A DNA stretch of 64,000 bases, from positions 25,762 to 89,761 of the forward strand of contig DJUX01000045.1 in assembly GCA_002440665.1 (NCBI GenBank). Direction: 5' to 3'. Position numbers and translations under genes: made by a program. The stretch comes from Dechloromonas sp. UBA6271 (GTDB taxonomy: Bacteria; Pseudomonadota; Gammaproteobacteria; Burkholderiales; Rhodocyclaceae). Positions within the stretch are counted from its first letter, which is position 1. The number at the start of each line of letters is the position of its first letter. The notes below the pieces were generated by a model that was given only the letters and a program-made list of their open reading frames with translations, was not told the origin of the DNA and did no database searches. This document shows positions 1 through 9,919 of this stretch, in pieces.

Positions 1-1482
1 GCTGCGCCGGTAAAGATCAAGCAGCATCAGCCACGGCCGCGGGTTGTCCGAGGCGCTTTCTTCGATATGCCGGGCCAAGGTTTCGGCGGCGCCTTGCGGG
101 CGGCCGAAGGAGAGCATGATCTCCGCCAGCGCAATCGCACTCTCATCCTGGTCGAAGCGGACTTCGACAGGCTTCAGGTCAGTCGGCGCCCGCGAAAAGG
201 CGTCGAGCTGAACGTCTGCCGCAGCGGCGGGTTTTTCCGGGGACTCGACCGCGACTGCCGGCTTCGTCGGGGGCGTTTCCGCCAGCGCGGCCGGCGCGGG
301 TTTCGCCGGATGTCGCTCCTGCGGGATGGGCAGCGGACGTTTGTCGTCCACGCGGCGATCGCGCCGGCGCCCGAGGATATGGGTGAGGCCGCCGGCAATG
401 GCGCCGCCCGCCAAGGCGCTGAGCAGGATCTCGAGCCAGTTGCTGTTGCTTGGGGCCGGTGGTGGCGGTTCGGCAGGTTTCGCGACGGGGGCGGGCAGGG
501 CGCCGCTGGCGGCCTGGGCGGCCTGCAGTTTCTGCTGCAGGGTCAGCGTTTCCGCGGTCAGCGCCAGCGCCTTGTCGAGCGCTTCGATCTGCGTATGGAG
601 CAGCTGGATCGTTGTTTCCATCTTGAGCATGCGCTCATCTAGCTCGGCCTTGCTGCCTTTGGGCGGTGCGTCTTTTTCGCCGGGCTTGATTTCGGCCGGC
701 GGTTCGCCGAGAACGACGCGGTCGACGCCACTCGCCTTCGGCGGCGCGACAGGTTTGGCGACCTTGGGTGGCGGCGGAGGCGGGGGCGGCGGTTCGCTGC
801 GTGGCTTCGTCTCCTGCGGGGGCAGTGTGTCGCGTTCGGCGGCGACGCGCTGCTTGACATCGGGAATGACGACCGCAGTGCCGTCGGCCAGCGCCGGGCG
901 GCCGCTCAGTTGCGGATTGGCGCGCTTGAGCGCGGCCAGCATCCGTCGCTGCTGCGCCAGATTGTCCGGGACCAGTGTTTCGGCAATGCCTTCCAAGGTA
1001 TCGCCCTCGCTGGCGCGCCATTCCTGAATCGCCGCGCCGCGGCTGCGCGTTCCATTGGCTGCGGTGGGCGCGCCGACGCTCGTAGTCGCGGGCGGTGGGC
1101 TGGCCAGAGCCAGTGGTTCGGCCGGCATCAGCACGTAATCCCGCTGCAGATCGACACCACAGCCGGCGCGCAGGCCAATCAGGAAAATCGGTTCGGAAAT
1201 CGGCTTGCTGCCGGTGATGTGCAGCCGGTAACGATTGCCTTCGCGCACCAGTTTGGTCTTGGCGGAGGAGATGACCGGCAGGTCGGAACCGTTCATCGGG
1301 GCCAGCGAAAAGCAGGTGGTTTCGAGAGGTTCGTCGGCTTCGGCATTGATCGGCACTTCCGCCCGCAACGGCTCGCCGATGCGCGAGTGCAGGACGATGT
1401 CGCCAAACCCGATCGCCCATGCCTGGGTGGTCGACAGCAGGGCCGCGCTCAGGGCGCTAAAGCGAAATGTTCTGGCGGTCAC
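1..1482 (-). CDS. fimV: FimV/HubP-like polar protein, N-terminal part (runs off left edge)
   Basis: The frame is open from a GTG at 1482 to the window edge (494 codons seen), with a strong GGGGGTGAG ribosome site just upstream. The N-terminus has a signal-peptide-like stretch ending in QAWA, followed by GFGDIVLHSRIGEPL, the start typical of FimV proteins. A LysM-like segment lies near residues 145-195 (GDTLEGIAETLV). A proline run, a coiled-coil-like stretch and one membrane segment (ILLSALAGGAIAGG) follow, and then an acidic and TPR-like part begins. FimV/HubP proteins bind peptidoglycan and organise the cell pole, including type IV pili, which fits the pilin gene 12 kb away. The C-terminal TPR and conserved end domain lie outside the window. 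The family call is firm; the symbol is by family resemblance. Confidence 0.85.
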   Translation of the reverse strand, partial: MTARTFRFSALSAALLSTTQAWAIGFGDIVLHSRIGEPLRAEVPINAEADEPLETTCFSLAPMNGSDLPVISSAKTKLVREGNRYRLHITGSKPISEPIFLIGLRAGCGVDLQRDYVLMPAEPLALASPPPATTSVGAPTAANGTRSRGAAIQEWRASEGDTLEGIAETLVPDNLAQQRRMLAALKRANPQLSGRPALADGTAVVIPDVKQRVAAERDTLPPQETKPRSEPPPPPPPPPKVAKPVAPPKASGVDRVVLGEPPAEIKPGEKDAPPKGSKAELDERMLKMETTIQLLHTQIEALDKALALTAETLTLQQKLQAAQAASGALPAPVAKPAEPPPPAPSNSNWLEILLSALAGGAIAGGLTHILGRRRDRRVDDKRPLPIPQERHPAKPAPAALAETPPTKPAVAVESPEKPAAAADVQLDAFSRAPTDLKPVEVRFDQDESAIALAEIMLSFGRPQGAAETLARHIEESASDNPRPWLMLLDLYRRS

Positions 1483-1602
1483 GCTAACTCACCCCCGGTT
1501 CTCGGCATGTATTCCATGGTCAAATTTTACCAGTTGGCTGGCGTCGGCATCAGGAACTATTGCACACTAGCGGCCAATTTCACCTGTGCAGAAAGGGGCG
1601 TC

Positions 1603-2304
1603 ATGACCTTCGTATTCCCGCCGCATTTCCACGCCGCGCTGCCGGTCGCCGGCAGTACGGATTTCTTTCCGGTGCGCCGCGTTTATTGCGTCGGCCGCAA
1701 TTATGCCGATCATGCCCGCGAGATGGGGGCGCTTGAGCAGGCCGAGGGGCGCGAGCCGCCATTTTTCTTCATGAAGCCGGGCGATACCGTGGTGAGCGGC
1801 ACGGGCGAACTCGTCGTCGCCTACCCGCCGCTGACCAGGAACCTGCACCACGAAATCGAGCTGGTCGTCGCGCTCGGCGCCGGCGGGGCGAATGTTGCGG
1901 TCGACCGGGCAAAAAGCCTCGTTTTCGGCTACGCCGTCGGCCTCGACCTGACGCGCCGCGACATTCAGGCGCAGGCCAAGGAGAAGGGCCACCCGTGGGA
2001 TATGGGCAAGGGCTTCGACCAGTCGGCGGTGGCCGGCGTGATCCAGCCGGTGGCGCAGATCGGGCATCCGGCCAACGGGCGCATCTGGCTGACGGTCAAT
2101 GGCAAAACCCGCCAGGACGGCGATCTGGCGGCGATGAGCTGGAAGGTGGCGGACATCATCGCCAACCTGTCGACACTGGTTCGCCTGGAAGCCGGCGACC
2201 TGATCTACACCGGCACGCCGGCCGGAGTCGGGCCGCTGCTGCCGGGCGACGTGCTGGAGGCGGGTGTCGATGGCGTCGGCACGCTGCGCGCCCGCATCGT
2301 CTGA
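1603..2304 (+). CDS. Fumarylacetoacetate hydrolase family protein (fumarylpyruvate hydrolase-like)
   Basis: The product has 233 residues, the usual size for single-domain FAH enzymes. VYCVGRNYADHARE near residues 28-40, HHEIELVVALG with E84 and E86, and D115 in GLDLTRRD match the conserved core and metal-binding acids of the family. The C-terminal YTGTPAGVGPL is also typical. The ATG at 1603 was chosen over upstream in-frame starts because it follows AAAGGGG and gives the family's normal N-terminus. These enzymes cleave C-C bonds in acylpyruvates in aromatic catabolism; fumarylpyruvate is a likely substrate, but family members vary. It lies tail to tail with the phenylacetate-CoA ligase gene, only 3 bases apart, which suggests a shared catabolic theme but not an operon. 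Confidence 0.85.
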   Translation: MTFVFPPHFHAALPVAGSTDFFPVRRVYCVGRNYADHAREMGALEQAEGREPPFFFMKPGDTVVSGTGELVVAYPPLTRNLHHEIELVVALGAGGANVAVDRAKSLVFGYAVGLDLTRRDIQAQAKEKGHPWDMGKGFDQSAVAGVIQPVAQIGHPANGRIWLTVNGKTRQDGDLAAMSWKVADIIANLSTLVRLEAGDLIYTGTPAGVGPLLPGDVLEAGVDGVGTLRARIV

Positions 2305-2307
2305 GGC

Positions 2308-3603
2308 CTACTTCGGCCGCTTGTCGATGACGCGCTTCGCCTTGCCGATCGAGCGTTCGATGCCACCGATTTCGACGATGTCGATGCGGGCCGAAATGCC
2401 GATGTAGGACTTGATGTGGTGCTGGAGGTCGTGCGCCACGAATTCCTTCTCCGGCGCGCTGGCGAACTGGAACTCCGGTTTCAGTTCGACATCGACCTTC
2501 AGCGAATCGAGATGGCCGTCGCGTGTCACTTCCAGCACGTAATGCGGCGACAGCTTGGGCTGGCGGAGGATCAGTTCCTCGATCTGCGACGGGAAGACAT
2601 TGATGCCGCGGATGATCAGCATGTCGTCCGAGCGGCCAGTGATCTTGCCGATGCGGCGCATCGCGCGGGCGGTCGGCGGCAGCAGGCGGGTCAGATCGCG
2701 GGTGCGGTAGCGGATGACCGGCATCGCCTCCTTGGTCAGCGAGGTGAACACCAGCTCGCCCTGGCTGCCCTCGGGCAGGACCTCGCCGGTGTTCGGGTCG
2801 ATGATCTCGGGGAAGAAATGGTCTTCCCAGATTACCGGTCCGTCCTTGGTCTCGGCGCATTCGTTGGCGACGCCGGGGCCGATGACTTCCGACAGTCCGT
2901 AGATGTCGATGGCGTCGATGCCGAAGGCGGCTTCGATTTCCTTGCGCATGGCGTCGGTCCACGGTTCGGCGCCGTGGATGCCGATGCGCAGGTCGGTGCT
3001 GCGCGGATCGATGCCCTGGCGGCGGAATTCGTCGGCGATATTGAGCATGTAGGACGGCGTGACCATGATGATGTTCGGCTTGAAATCGCAGATCAGCTGA
3101 ACCTGTTTCTCGGTCTGCCCGCCGGACATCGGGATCACCGTGCAGCCGAGTTTCTCGGCGCCGTAGTGGGCGCCCAGCCCGCCGGTGAATAGCCCGTAGC
3201 CATAGGCGACATGCACGATGTCGCCTGGCCGCCCACCGGAAGCGTGGATCGAACGGGCGATCAGGTCGGCCCAGGTGTCGATGTCCTTCTGCGTGTAGCC
3301 GACGACGGTCGGCTTGCCGGTGGTGCCGCTCGATGCGTGAATGCGCACCACCTGTTCGCGCGGCACGGCGAACATGCCGTAGGGGTAGTTGTCGCGTAAA
3401 TCCTGCTTGGTGGTGAAGGGGAATCTGGCGAGATCGGCCAGAGATCCGAAGTCGTCCGGATGGACGCCGGCAGCGTCGAATTTCGCCTTGTAGTGCGGCA
3501 CGTTGGCGTAAATATGATGCAGCGTCCAGTGCAGGCGTTCGGTCTGCAGGGCGACGATTTCGTCGCGGCTGGCGCATTCGATGGCGTGAAGGCCCTTGTT
3601 CAT
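2308..3603 (-). CDS. paaK: Phenylacetate-CoA ligase
   Basis: The 431-residue product matches the AMP-forming phenylacetate-CoA ligase family along its length. It has the P-loop-like HASSGTTGKPTVVGYT at about residues 89-104, the adenylation motif YGLSEVIGPGV, RYRTRDL, and the C-terminal lid region GRSDDMLIIRGINVFP and ERSIGKAKRVIDKR. It activates phenylacetate to phenylacetyl-CoA, the first step of aerobic or anaerobic phenylacetate breakdown. The ATG at 3603 follows AGGAGGGAG with good spacing; in-frame extension upstream looks non-coding. No other paa genes are visible nearby, so the gene stands apart from a full paa operon. Divergent from the MATE gene. Confidence 0.93.
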   Translation of the reverse strand: MNKGLHAIECASRDEIVALQTERLHWTLHHIYANVPHYKAKFDAAGVHPDDFGSLADLARFPFTTKQDLRDNYPYGMFAVPREQVVRIHASSGTTGKPTVVGYTQKDIDTWADLIARSIHASGGRPGDIVHVAYGYGLFTGGLGAHYGAEKLGCTVIPMSGGQTEKQVQLICDFKPNIIMVTPSYMLNIADEFRRQGIDPRSTDLRIGIHGAEPWTDAMRKEIEAAFGIDAIDIYGLSEVIGPGVANECAETKDGPVIWEDHFFPEIIDPNTGEVLPEGSQGELVFTSLTKEAMPVIRYRTRDLTRLLPPTARAMRRIGKITGRSDDMLIIRGINVFPSQIEELILRQPKLSPHYVLEVTRDGHLDSLKVDVELKPEFQFASAPEKEFVAHDLQHHIKSYIGISARIDIVEIGGIERSIGKAKRVIDKRPK

Positions 3604-3730
3604 TATTGACTCCCTCCTGAACCGCAGATTTTCTGCTCGCGGCGGGCAGGGCTGCTTGAGCCAGATCAATTTGCCCTGTTTTTGCCGGTCGACCGCAACA
3701 GGCATGAGGTGCGTGCGACAATCGCGCCCC

Positions 3731-5071
3731 ATGCTGCTCACCGCCGCCCGGGCCCTGCTGGCCCACGCACTTCCCATACTTATCGCCCAGCTTTCGTCCA
3801 TCGGCATGATGGTTGTCGATACCGCCGTGCTCGGCCACGTCAGCGCCGCCGATCTGGCGGCGGTGGCGATCGGCGGCGGCATCCAGATCTCGGTCGTGTT
3901 CGCGTTGGTCGGCATCCTGCAGGCGGTGGCGCCGGTCGTCGCCCAGTTGCACGGGGCGAAGCGCGACGGCGAGGTGGCCGGTGTGCTGCAGCAGGGGTTC
4001 TGGCTGGCGCTGGCACTGGCGGTGCCGGGCGTGCTATTCCTGCGCAATCCGCAATGGCTGCTCGGCACGGTGACGATGGATTCGGAGGTGGCGAGCAAGG
4101 TGACCGCCTATCTCGGCCTGCTCGCCTGGGGGCTGCCAGCTTCGCTGTTCTACCGAACCTTCTACGCTTTCTGCAACGCGCTGGGCAAGCCGCGCGTGCT
4201 GATGGGCATCGGCCTCGGCGCCCTGGCGCTGCACGCCGTGCTGGCCTGGGGGCTGGCCCTGCAGGGCTGGGCCGGCGAGCCGCTTGGGGTGATCGGCTGC
4301 GGGCTGTCCAACATCATAATCGCCTGGCTGGCTTGTCTCGGCGGCGCCGCCTATCTCGCCTTCGGGCCGCTCGGTGCGCGCTATCGCCCGTTTGCCGACT
4401 GGGCGGCGCCGGATGCCCGCCGCTGGCGCGAACTGTTGTACCTCGGGCTGCCGATGGGGCTGTCCAATCTGGTCGAGATCACGTCCTTCACCCTGATCAG
4501 CCTGTTCATCGCCTCGCTCGGGGCGACCGTCGTCGCCGGGCACCGCATCATCGCCAACATCTCGGCGCTGACCTACATGCTGCCGCTGTCGCTGGCCATC
4601 GCCACCATGGCCGCCGTCGGCCAGGCGGTCGGCGGCCGCGACTGGCCGCGGGCGCACGCCGCGATCAAGGCCGGACTGCTGCTGGCCGCCTTGTTGTCGA
4701 CGCTGGTCGGCTTGCTGCTCTGGTTGGCTGCCGCGCCGGTGATCGCCGCCTACACTGACGATCCGGCGGTGCGCGCAGTGGCGGCGAGCCTGCTTGTCTA
4801 CGTCGCGCTCTACCAGTTTTTCGATGCGCTGCAGACCGTCGCCGGCCATGCGCTGCGCGCCTATCGCGTGACTTTTGTGCCGATGCTGGTGCAGACCTTC
4901 TGCTTCTGGGGCGTCGGTCTGCTCGGCGGCAGTTGGCTCTGTTTTCGCTGGTCGCCGCCGCTCGGTGTTGCCGGCTTCTGGCTGGCCTCGGTGATCAGCC
5001 TCGTGCTGGCTGCCGCGATGCTGCTGCCGCTGCTGCGCAAAGCGATGCAGGCAACTGAATCGCCACCGTAA
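3731..5071 (+). CDS. MATE-family multidrug exporter (NorM-like)
   Basis: This is a 446-residue, strongly hydrophobic protein with about twelve membrane segments. The N-terminus (ALPILIAQLSSIGMMVVDTA) is characteristic of MATE transporters, which export cationic drugs in exchange for Na+ or H+. Internal repeat structure is visible: the second half again starts with LGLPMGLSNLVEIT. The start is uncertain: ATG at 3731 gives the usual N-terminus, ATG at 3704 adds nine residues, and neither has a strong ribosome site. The gene is divergent from paaK and is followed by about 135 bases before sucC. Confidence 0.85.
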   Translation: MLLTAARALLAHALPILIAQLSSIGMMVVDTAVLGHVSAADLAAVAIGGGIQISVVFALVGILQAVAPVVAQLHGAKRDGEVAGVLQQGFWLALALAVPGVLFLRNPQWLLGTVTMDSEVASKVTAYLGLLAWGLPASLFYRTFYAFCNALGKPRVLMGIGLGALALHAVLAWGLALQGWAGEPLGVIGCGLSNIIIAWLACLGGAAYLAFGPLGARYRPFADWAAPDARRWRELLYLGLPMGLSNLVEITSFTLISLFIASLGATVVAGHRIIANISALTYMLPLSLAIATMAAVGQAVGGRDWPRAHAAIKAGLLLAALLSTLVGLLLWLAAAPVIAAYTDDPAVRAVAASLLVYVALYQFFDALQTVAGHALRAYRVTFVPMLVQTFCFWGVGLLGGSWLCFRWSPPLGVAGFWLASVISLVLAAAMLLPLLRKAMQATESPP

Positions 5072-5208
5072 TTATGAATTTTCGGCTGCAATAATTTGGT
5101 CGGTATGTGGTAATATTTTCGGTTCAAAGACGGTATTACCGGGCGGGGTCGGGGGATCATTTGGCTGCTGCTCATTGCTCGCAACTCAACTAAACGCAAG
5201 GAAAGCGC

Positions 5209-6369
<1,161 letters not shown>

Positions 6370-6380
6370 GGAGCTATTGA

Positions 6381-7274
6381 ATGTCCATTTTCATCAATAA
6401 GAACACCCGCATCATTACCCAGGGCATTACCGGCAAGACCGGTCAGTTCCATACGGAAAAGTGCCAGGAGTACGCCAACGGCAAGGAATGCTTCGTTGCC
6501 GGCGTGAACCCGAAGAAGGCCGGCGAGTCCATCTTCAACATCCCGATCTACGCTTCGGTCAAGGAAGCTGCTGCCGAAACCGGCGCCACCGTTTCCGTGA
6601 TCTACGTGCCGCCCCCGGGTGCTGCTGCCGCGATCTGGGAAGCCGTTGAAGCCGATCTCGACCTGGCCATCTGCATCACCGAAGGCATTCCTGTTCGCGA
6701 CATGCTGATCCTGCGCAACAAGATGAAGGAAAAGGAAGCCGCCGGCGGCAAGAAGACCCTGCTGCTCGGCCCGAACTGCCCCGGCCTGATTACCCCGGAC
6801 GAAGTGAAGATCGGCATCATGCCGGGTCACATCCACCGCAAGGGTCGTATCGGCGTGGTTTCCCGCTCCGGCACCCTGACCTACGAAGCCGTTGGCCAGC
6901 TGACCGAAATCGGTCTCGGCCAGTCGTCTGCCGTCGGTATCGGTGGTGACCCGATCAACGGTCTGAAGCACATCGACGTCATGAAGGCTTTCAATGACGA
7001 TCCGGACACCGACGCCGTCATCATGATCGGTGAAATCGGTGGTCCGGACGAAGCCGAAGCCGCCGTGTGGTGCAAGGAAAACATGAAGAAGCCGATCGTC
7101 GGCTTCATCGCCGGTGTTACCGCCCCGGCCGGCAAGCGCATGGGCCACGCCGGTGCCTTGATCTCCGGCGGTGCCGACACCGCCGATGCCAAGCTCGCCA
7201 TCATGGAAGAGTGCGGCTTCAAGGTGACGCGCAACCCGTCCGAAATGGCCAAGCTGCTCAAGGCCTTGCTGTAA
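6381..7274 (+). CDS. sucD: Succinyl-CoA synthetase alpha subunit
   Basis: The 297-residue product starts with the CoA-binding Rossmann region (TRIITQGITGKTGQFHTEKC) and carries the catalytic phosphohistidine in KRMGHAGALISGG, His256 by position. GPNCPGLITP and GVVSRSGTLTYEA are conserved family motifs. It pairs with SucC from the same operon. The ribosome site is AAGGAG with 6-7 bases spacing. A strong intrinsic terminator follows the stop codon. Confidence 0.97.
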   Translation: MSIFINKNTRIITQGITGKTGQFHTEKCQEYANGKECFVAGVNPKKAGESIFNIPIYASVKEAAAETGATVSVIYVPPPGAAAAIWEAVEADLDLAICITEGIPVRDMLILRNKMKEKEAAGGKKTLLLGPNCPGLITPDEVKIGIMPGHIHRKGRIGVVSRSGTLTYEAVGQLTEIGLGQSSAVGIGGDPINGLKHIDVMKAFNDDPDTDAVIMIGEIGGPDEAEAAVWCKENMKKPIVGFIAGVTAPAGKRMGHAGALISGGADTADAKLAIMEECGFKVTRNPSEMAKLLKALL

Positions 7275-7300
7275 AATTCGAGCCTTGCTCAACTGAAAAG

Positions 7301-7325
7301 GCGGGCTGCGTGCCCGCCTTTTTTT
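7301..7325 (+). terminator. Intrinsic terminator after sucCD
   Basis: A 7-bp GC-only stem (GGCGGGC at 7301-7307, GCCCGCC at 7313-7319) with a 5-base loop is followed by six T residues. It ends the sucCD transcript. It lies only 12 bases before the terC-like ATG. Confidence 0.9.
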
Positions 7326-7337
7326 CGCCTGGTATTC

Positions 7338-8039
7338 ATGGAACTCGATCTCACCTCTACCGTATTCTGGGTCGCCGTCGGCCAGATCATCCTCATCGAC
7401 ATCGTGCTCTCCGGTGACAACGCCGTGGTCATCGCGCTCGCCTGCCGCAACCTGACGCCCGAGCAGCGCAAGACAGGCATCTTCTGGGGCGTCGCCGGCG
7501 CCATCGGGCTGCGCGTGGCGCTCACCGTGTTTGCCGCGCTGGTCATGAACCTGCCGTGGCTCAAGCTGGTCGGTGGCCTGCTGCTGATCTGGATTGCCAT
7601 CAAATTGATGCTGCCGGAAGAGGAAGAGGGGCACGACATCCAGGCTTCGGCGCACCTGTGGGGGGCGGTCAAGACCATCATCGTCGCCGATTTCGTCATG
7701 AGTCTCGACAACGTCATTGCCGTCGCCGGTGCTGCGCATGGCAGCCTGGCGTTGCTGCTGTTCGGGCTGGCGGTCAGCATTCCGCTCATCGTCTGGTCGA
7801 GCCAGCTGATTCTGCACTGGATGGAGCGCTGGCCGTGGATCGTCCTGCTCGGCGCCGGCCTGCTCGGCTATGTCGCCGGCCAGATGATCTTCAGCGACCC
7901 CGGCGTCATCGGCCTGCTGCCGCCCTTGCCCGAGTGGTCGGCCAAGGCGGCGGGCGCCATCGGCGCGCTGCTGGTCGTCGTCGTCGGGCGCTGGCTGGAG
8001 CAAAGGATCCTCGCCCGGCAGGATGTCACCATCGTTTAG
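7338..8039 (+). CDS. TerC/YjbE-family integral membrane protein
   Basis: The product has 233 residues with about seven membrane helices. The motifs IVLSGDNAVVIALA (about residues 23-36) and DFVMSLDNVIAVAGAAHG carry the conserved Asp/Asn pairs of TerC proteins, linked to metal-ion (often Mn2+) handling, with no proven transport reaction here. The cytoplasmic loop is acidic (EEEEGHD). The sucC-sucD-terC order is a recurring one in betaproteobacteria. No clear ribosome site precedes the ATG, which follows the sucD terminator almost directly, so expression probably depends on read-through or an internal promoter. Confidence 0.85.
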   Translation: MELDLTSTVFWVAVGQIILIDIVLSGDNAVVIALACRNLTPEQRKTGIFWGVAGAIGLRVALTVFAALVMNLPWLKLVGGLLLIWIAIKLMLPEEEEGHDIQASAHLWGAVKTIIVADFVMSLDNVIAVAGAAHGSLALLLFGLAVSIPLIVWSSQLILHWMERWPWIVLLGAGLLGYVAGQMIFSDPGVIGLLPPLPEWSAKAAGAIGALLVVVVGRWLEQRILARQDVTIV

Positions 8040-8051
8040 GGAGCAGAAGGG

Positions 8052-9008
8052 ATGGCGCTTTTTCTCACGGAAAACGACGTAAAACAGGTGTTGACCGCAA
8101 CAATGGCGCTGGAGGCGGTGGAATCGGCGCATCGCGACCTGGCGCTAGGCCAGGCACAGGATACGCCGCGCGCCCGTACCCGCCTGCCGCAGACGGTGCT
8201 GCACATTCTGCAGGGTGCTCTGCCGGCGCAGGGCGTGCTCGGCTACAAGGCCTATACCAGCAATCGCAGCGGCAACCGCTTTCTGGTCCATCTGTTCGAC
8301 GCGGCGACGGGCAGTTTATTGGCCGTCATCGAGGCCGACTACATGGGCATGATCCGTACCGGTGCCGCGAGCGGCGTCGCCGCCCGCTGGCTGGCGCGGC
8401 CCAACGCGAAAGTGGCGGGTGTCTTCGGCGCCGGCTGGCAGGCTGAAGGGCATGTGCGAGCCATTTGCGCCGCCTTGCCGCTGGCTCAGGTCAAGGTTTT
8501 CAGCCGCCGGTCCGACCGGCTGGCGGCTTTCTGCCAGCGCCTGAGCGAGCAGATCGGTGTCGCCGTGGTGCCGGCGGCCAGTGCCGAGGAAACCGTGCGC
8601 GGCAGCGACCTGGTCGGTACCGTCACCACCGCCGCGCAGCCGCTGTTCGACGCCGACTGGCTGGAGCCGGGGGCGCATGTCAACGCGGCCGGCTCGAATG
8701 CGCTGATTCGTCAGGAGCTTTCGGAGGCAACTCTCCGGCGAGCCTCGTTGATTGCGGTCGATGCAGTACCGACGGCGCTGGCCGAGGCCGGCGACCTGCT
8801 GCCGCTGCTGGAGAAGGGGCGTCTGCATTCCCGCCAACTGGTTGAACTGGGTGACGTCATTGTCGGGCGCCATGCCGGGCGGACATCCACCGAACAGATT
8901 ACCGTCTTCGAGTCACAAGGTATGGCCATCCAGGATCTCGCGGTCGGACTCCGGGTGCTGGCTGCCGCGCGCGAGCGCGGTCTGGGCGTTGAACTGCCAC
9001 TGAAGTGA
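8052..9008 (+). CDS. Ornithine cyclodeaminase / mu-crystallin family protein
   Basis: The 318-residue product has an NAD(P)-binding motif GVFGAGWQAEGH near residues 123-134 and family motifs such as DYMGMIRTGAASGVAA and HVNAAGSNALIRQEL. Family members include ornithine cyclodeaminase, alanine dehydrogenase and ketimine reductases; the substrate cannot be told from sequence alone. AGGGAG and GAAGGG precede the ATG. It starts 12 bases after terC and probably shares its transcript. Confidence 0.85.
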   Translation: MALFLTENDVKQVLTATMALEAVESAHRDLALGQAQDTPRARTRLPQTVLHILQGALPAQGVLGYKAYTSNRSGNRFLVHLFDAATGSLLAVIEADYMGMIRTGAASGVAARWLARPNAKVAGVFGAGWQAEGHVRAICAALPLAQVKVFSRRSDRLAAFCQRLSEQIGVAVVPAASAEETVRGSDLVGTVTTAAQPLFDADWLEPGAHVNAAGSNALIRQELSEATLRRASLIAVDAVPTALAEAGDLLPLLEKGRLHSRQLVELGDVIVGRHAGRTSTEQITVFESQGMAIQDLAVGLRVLAAARERGLGVELPLK

Positions 9009-9082
9009 GAGATACCTCACGGACTCTTCGTGAGGGTGCTGGCATTATGCTGGTTCACTCCCCACAAATAGGCCGAGAACCG

Positions 9083-9904
9083 ATGTCCCTGAGCGAAGCC
9101 TTGGAAATGGCGGTCCGCACCGATCCGGGAAGACTGCGTCCACATAACGAGGATGCGGTTTTCTGCGATGCGGCGCTGGGCCTTGCCATCCTGGCCGACG
9201 GAATGGGCGGCTACAACGCCGGCGAAGTGGCGAGCAGCATGGCGACCACCCTGCTCGCCGACAGTATCGTCCGTACGCCGGACGACCGCGAGCCGCAGGA
9301 GTTCGATCCCTCGGGGCTGCGCGTTGCCCATCGCCAGTTGCGGGAACGGATCGAAGAAGCCAACGCCGAAATCTACTTTGCCGCCCAGAATCAGCCGCAG
9401 TTTGCCGGTATGGGCACCACGCTGGTCGTCGCCTGGTTCTACGACAACCGGCTGACGGTGGCGCATCTTGGCGATTCTCGTCTGTATCGGTTGCGCGCGG
9501 GGCGTCTTGAATGTCTGACGCGCGATCATTCGCTCTTACAAGAACAGCTCGACAGTGGCATGATTAGCGCTGAGCAAGCCCGTGTTTCCCGCCGCCGCAA
9601 TCTGGTGACCCGCGCGTTGGGGGTTGACCTGAGGGTCAATCCCGAACTCCGGGATTTCGAGGTGCAGCCAGGTGACCTTTACCTGCTGTGTTCCGACGGC
9701 CTGAGCGACATGGTCGACGATGAGGAAATCGGGCAGGCGGTGCAGGCGCTCGGCTCGGATCCGGATATTTTGGCGGAGCAACTGGTGCAGATGGCAAACG
9801 ATAATGGCGGACGTGATAACGTCTCGGTGATTGTGACGAGGGTGCGCGGGGGGTTTCCGGCGCACGCCGGTTGGTGGCAGAAGCTGCTTTCCCGCTTCGG
9901 CTAA
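9083..9904 (+). CDS. PP2C-type serine/threonine protein phosphatase
   Basis: About 273 residues with all main PP2C motifs: GRLRPHNEDAVF, ILADGMGGYNAGEVAS, GMGTTLVVA, AHLGDSRLYRLR, LLCSDGLSDMVDDEEI and GGRDNVSVIV. These include the metal-binding Asp residues, so it should be an active Mn/Mg-dependent phosphatase of the Stp/PstP type. The start is uncertain: ATG at 9083 gives the usual family N-terminus, while ATG at 9047 and a GTG at 9005 overlapping the previous gene are also in frame. An FHA-domain gene follows after 15 bases; the pair suggests phospho-threonine signalling. No cognate kinase is in the window. Confidence 0.92.
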   Translation: MSLSEALEMAVRTDPGRLRPHNEDAVFCDAALGLAILADGMGGYNAGEVASSMATTLLADSIVRTPDDREPQEFDPSGLRVAHRQLRERIEEANAEIYFAAQNQPQFAGMGTTLVVAWFYDNRLTVAHLGDSRLYRLRAGRLECLTRDHSLLQEQLDSGMISAEQARVSRRRNLVTRALGVDLRVNPELRDFEVQPGDLYLLCSDGLSDMVDDEEIGQAVQALGSDPDILAEQLVQMANDNGGRDNVSVIVTRVRGGFPAHAGWWQKLLSRFG

Positions 9905-9919
9905 GACAGGAAAGGCAAG

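Noticed and set aside
635..1420. Open frame on the minus strand inside the fimV region in another frame
   Set aside because: It is out of frame with the FimV product and reads as Arg/Ala-rich shadow sequence.
5072..5208. A sucC promoter with TAATAT at 5111
   Set aside because: No -35 element at proper spacing could be found, so it was not listed as a feature.
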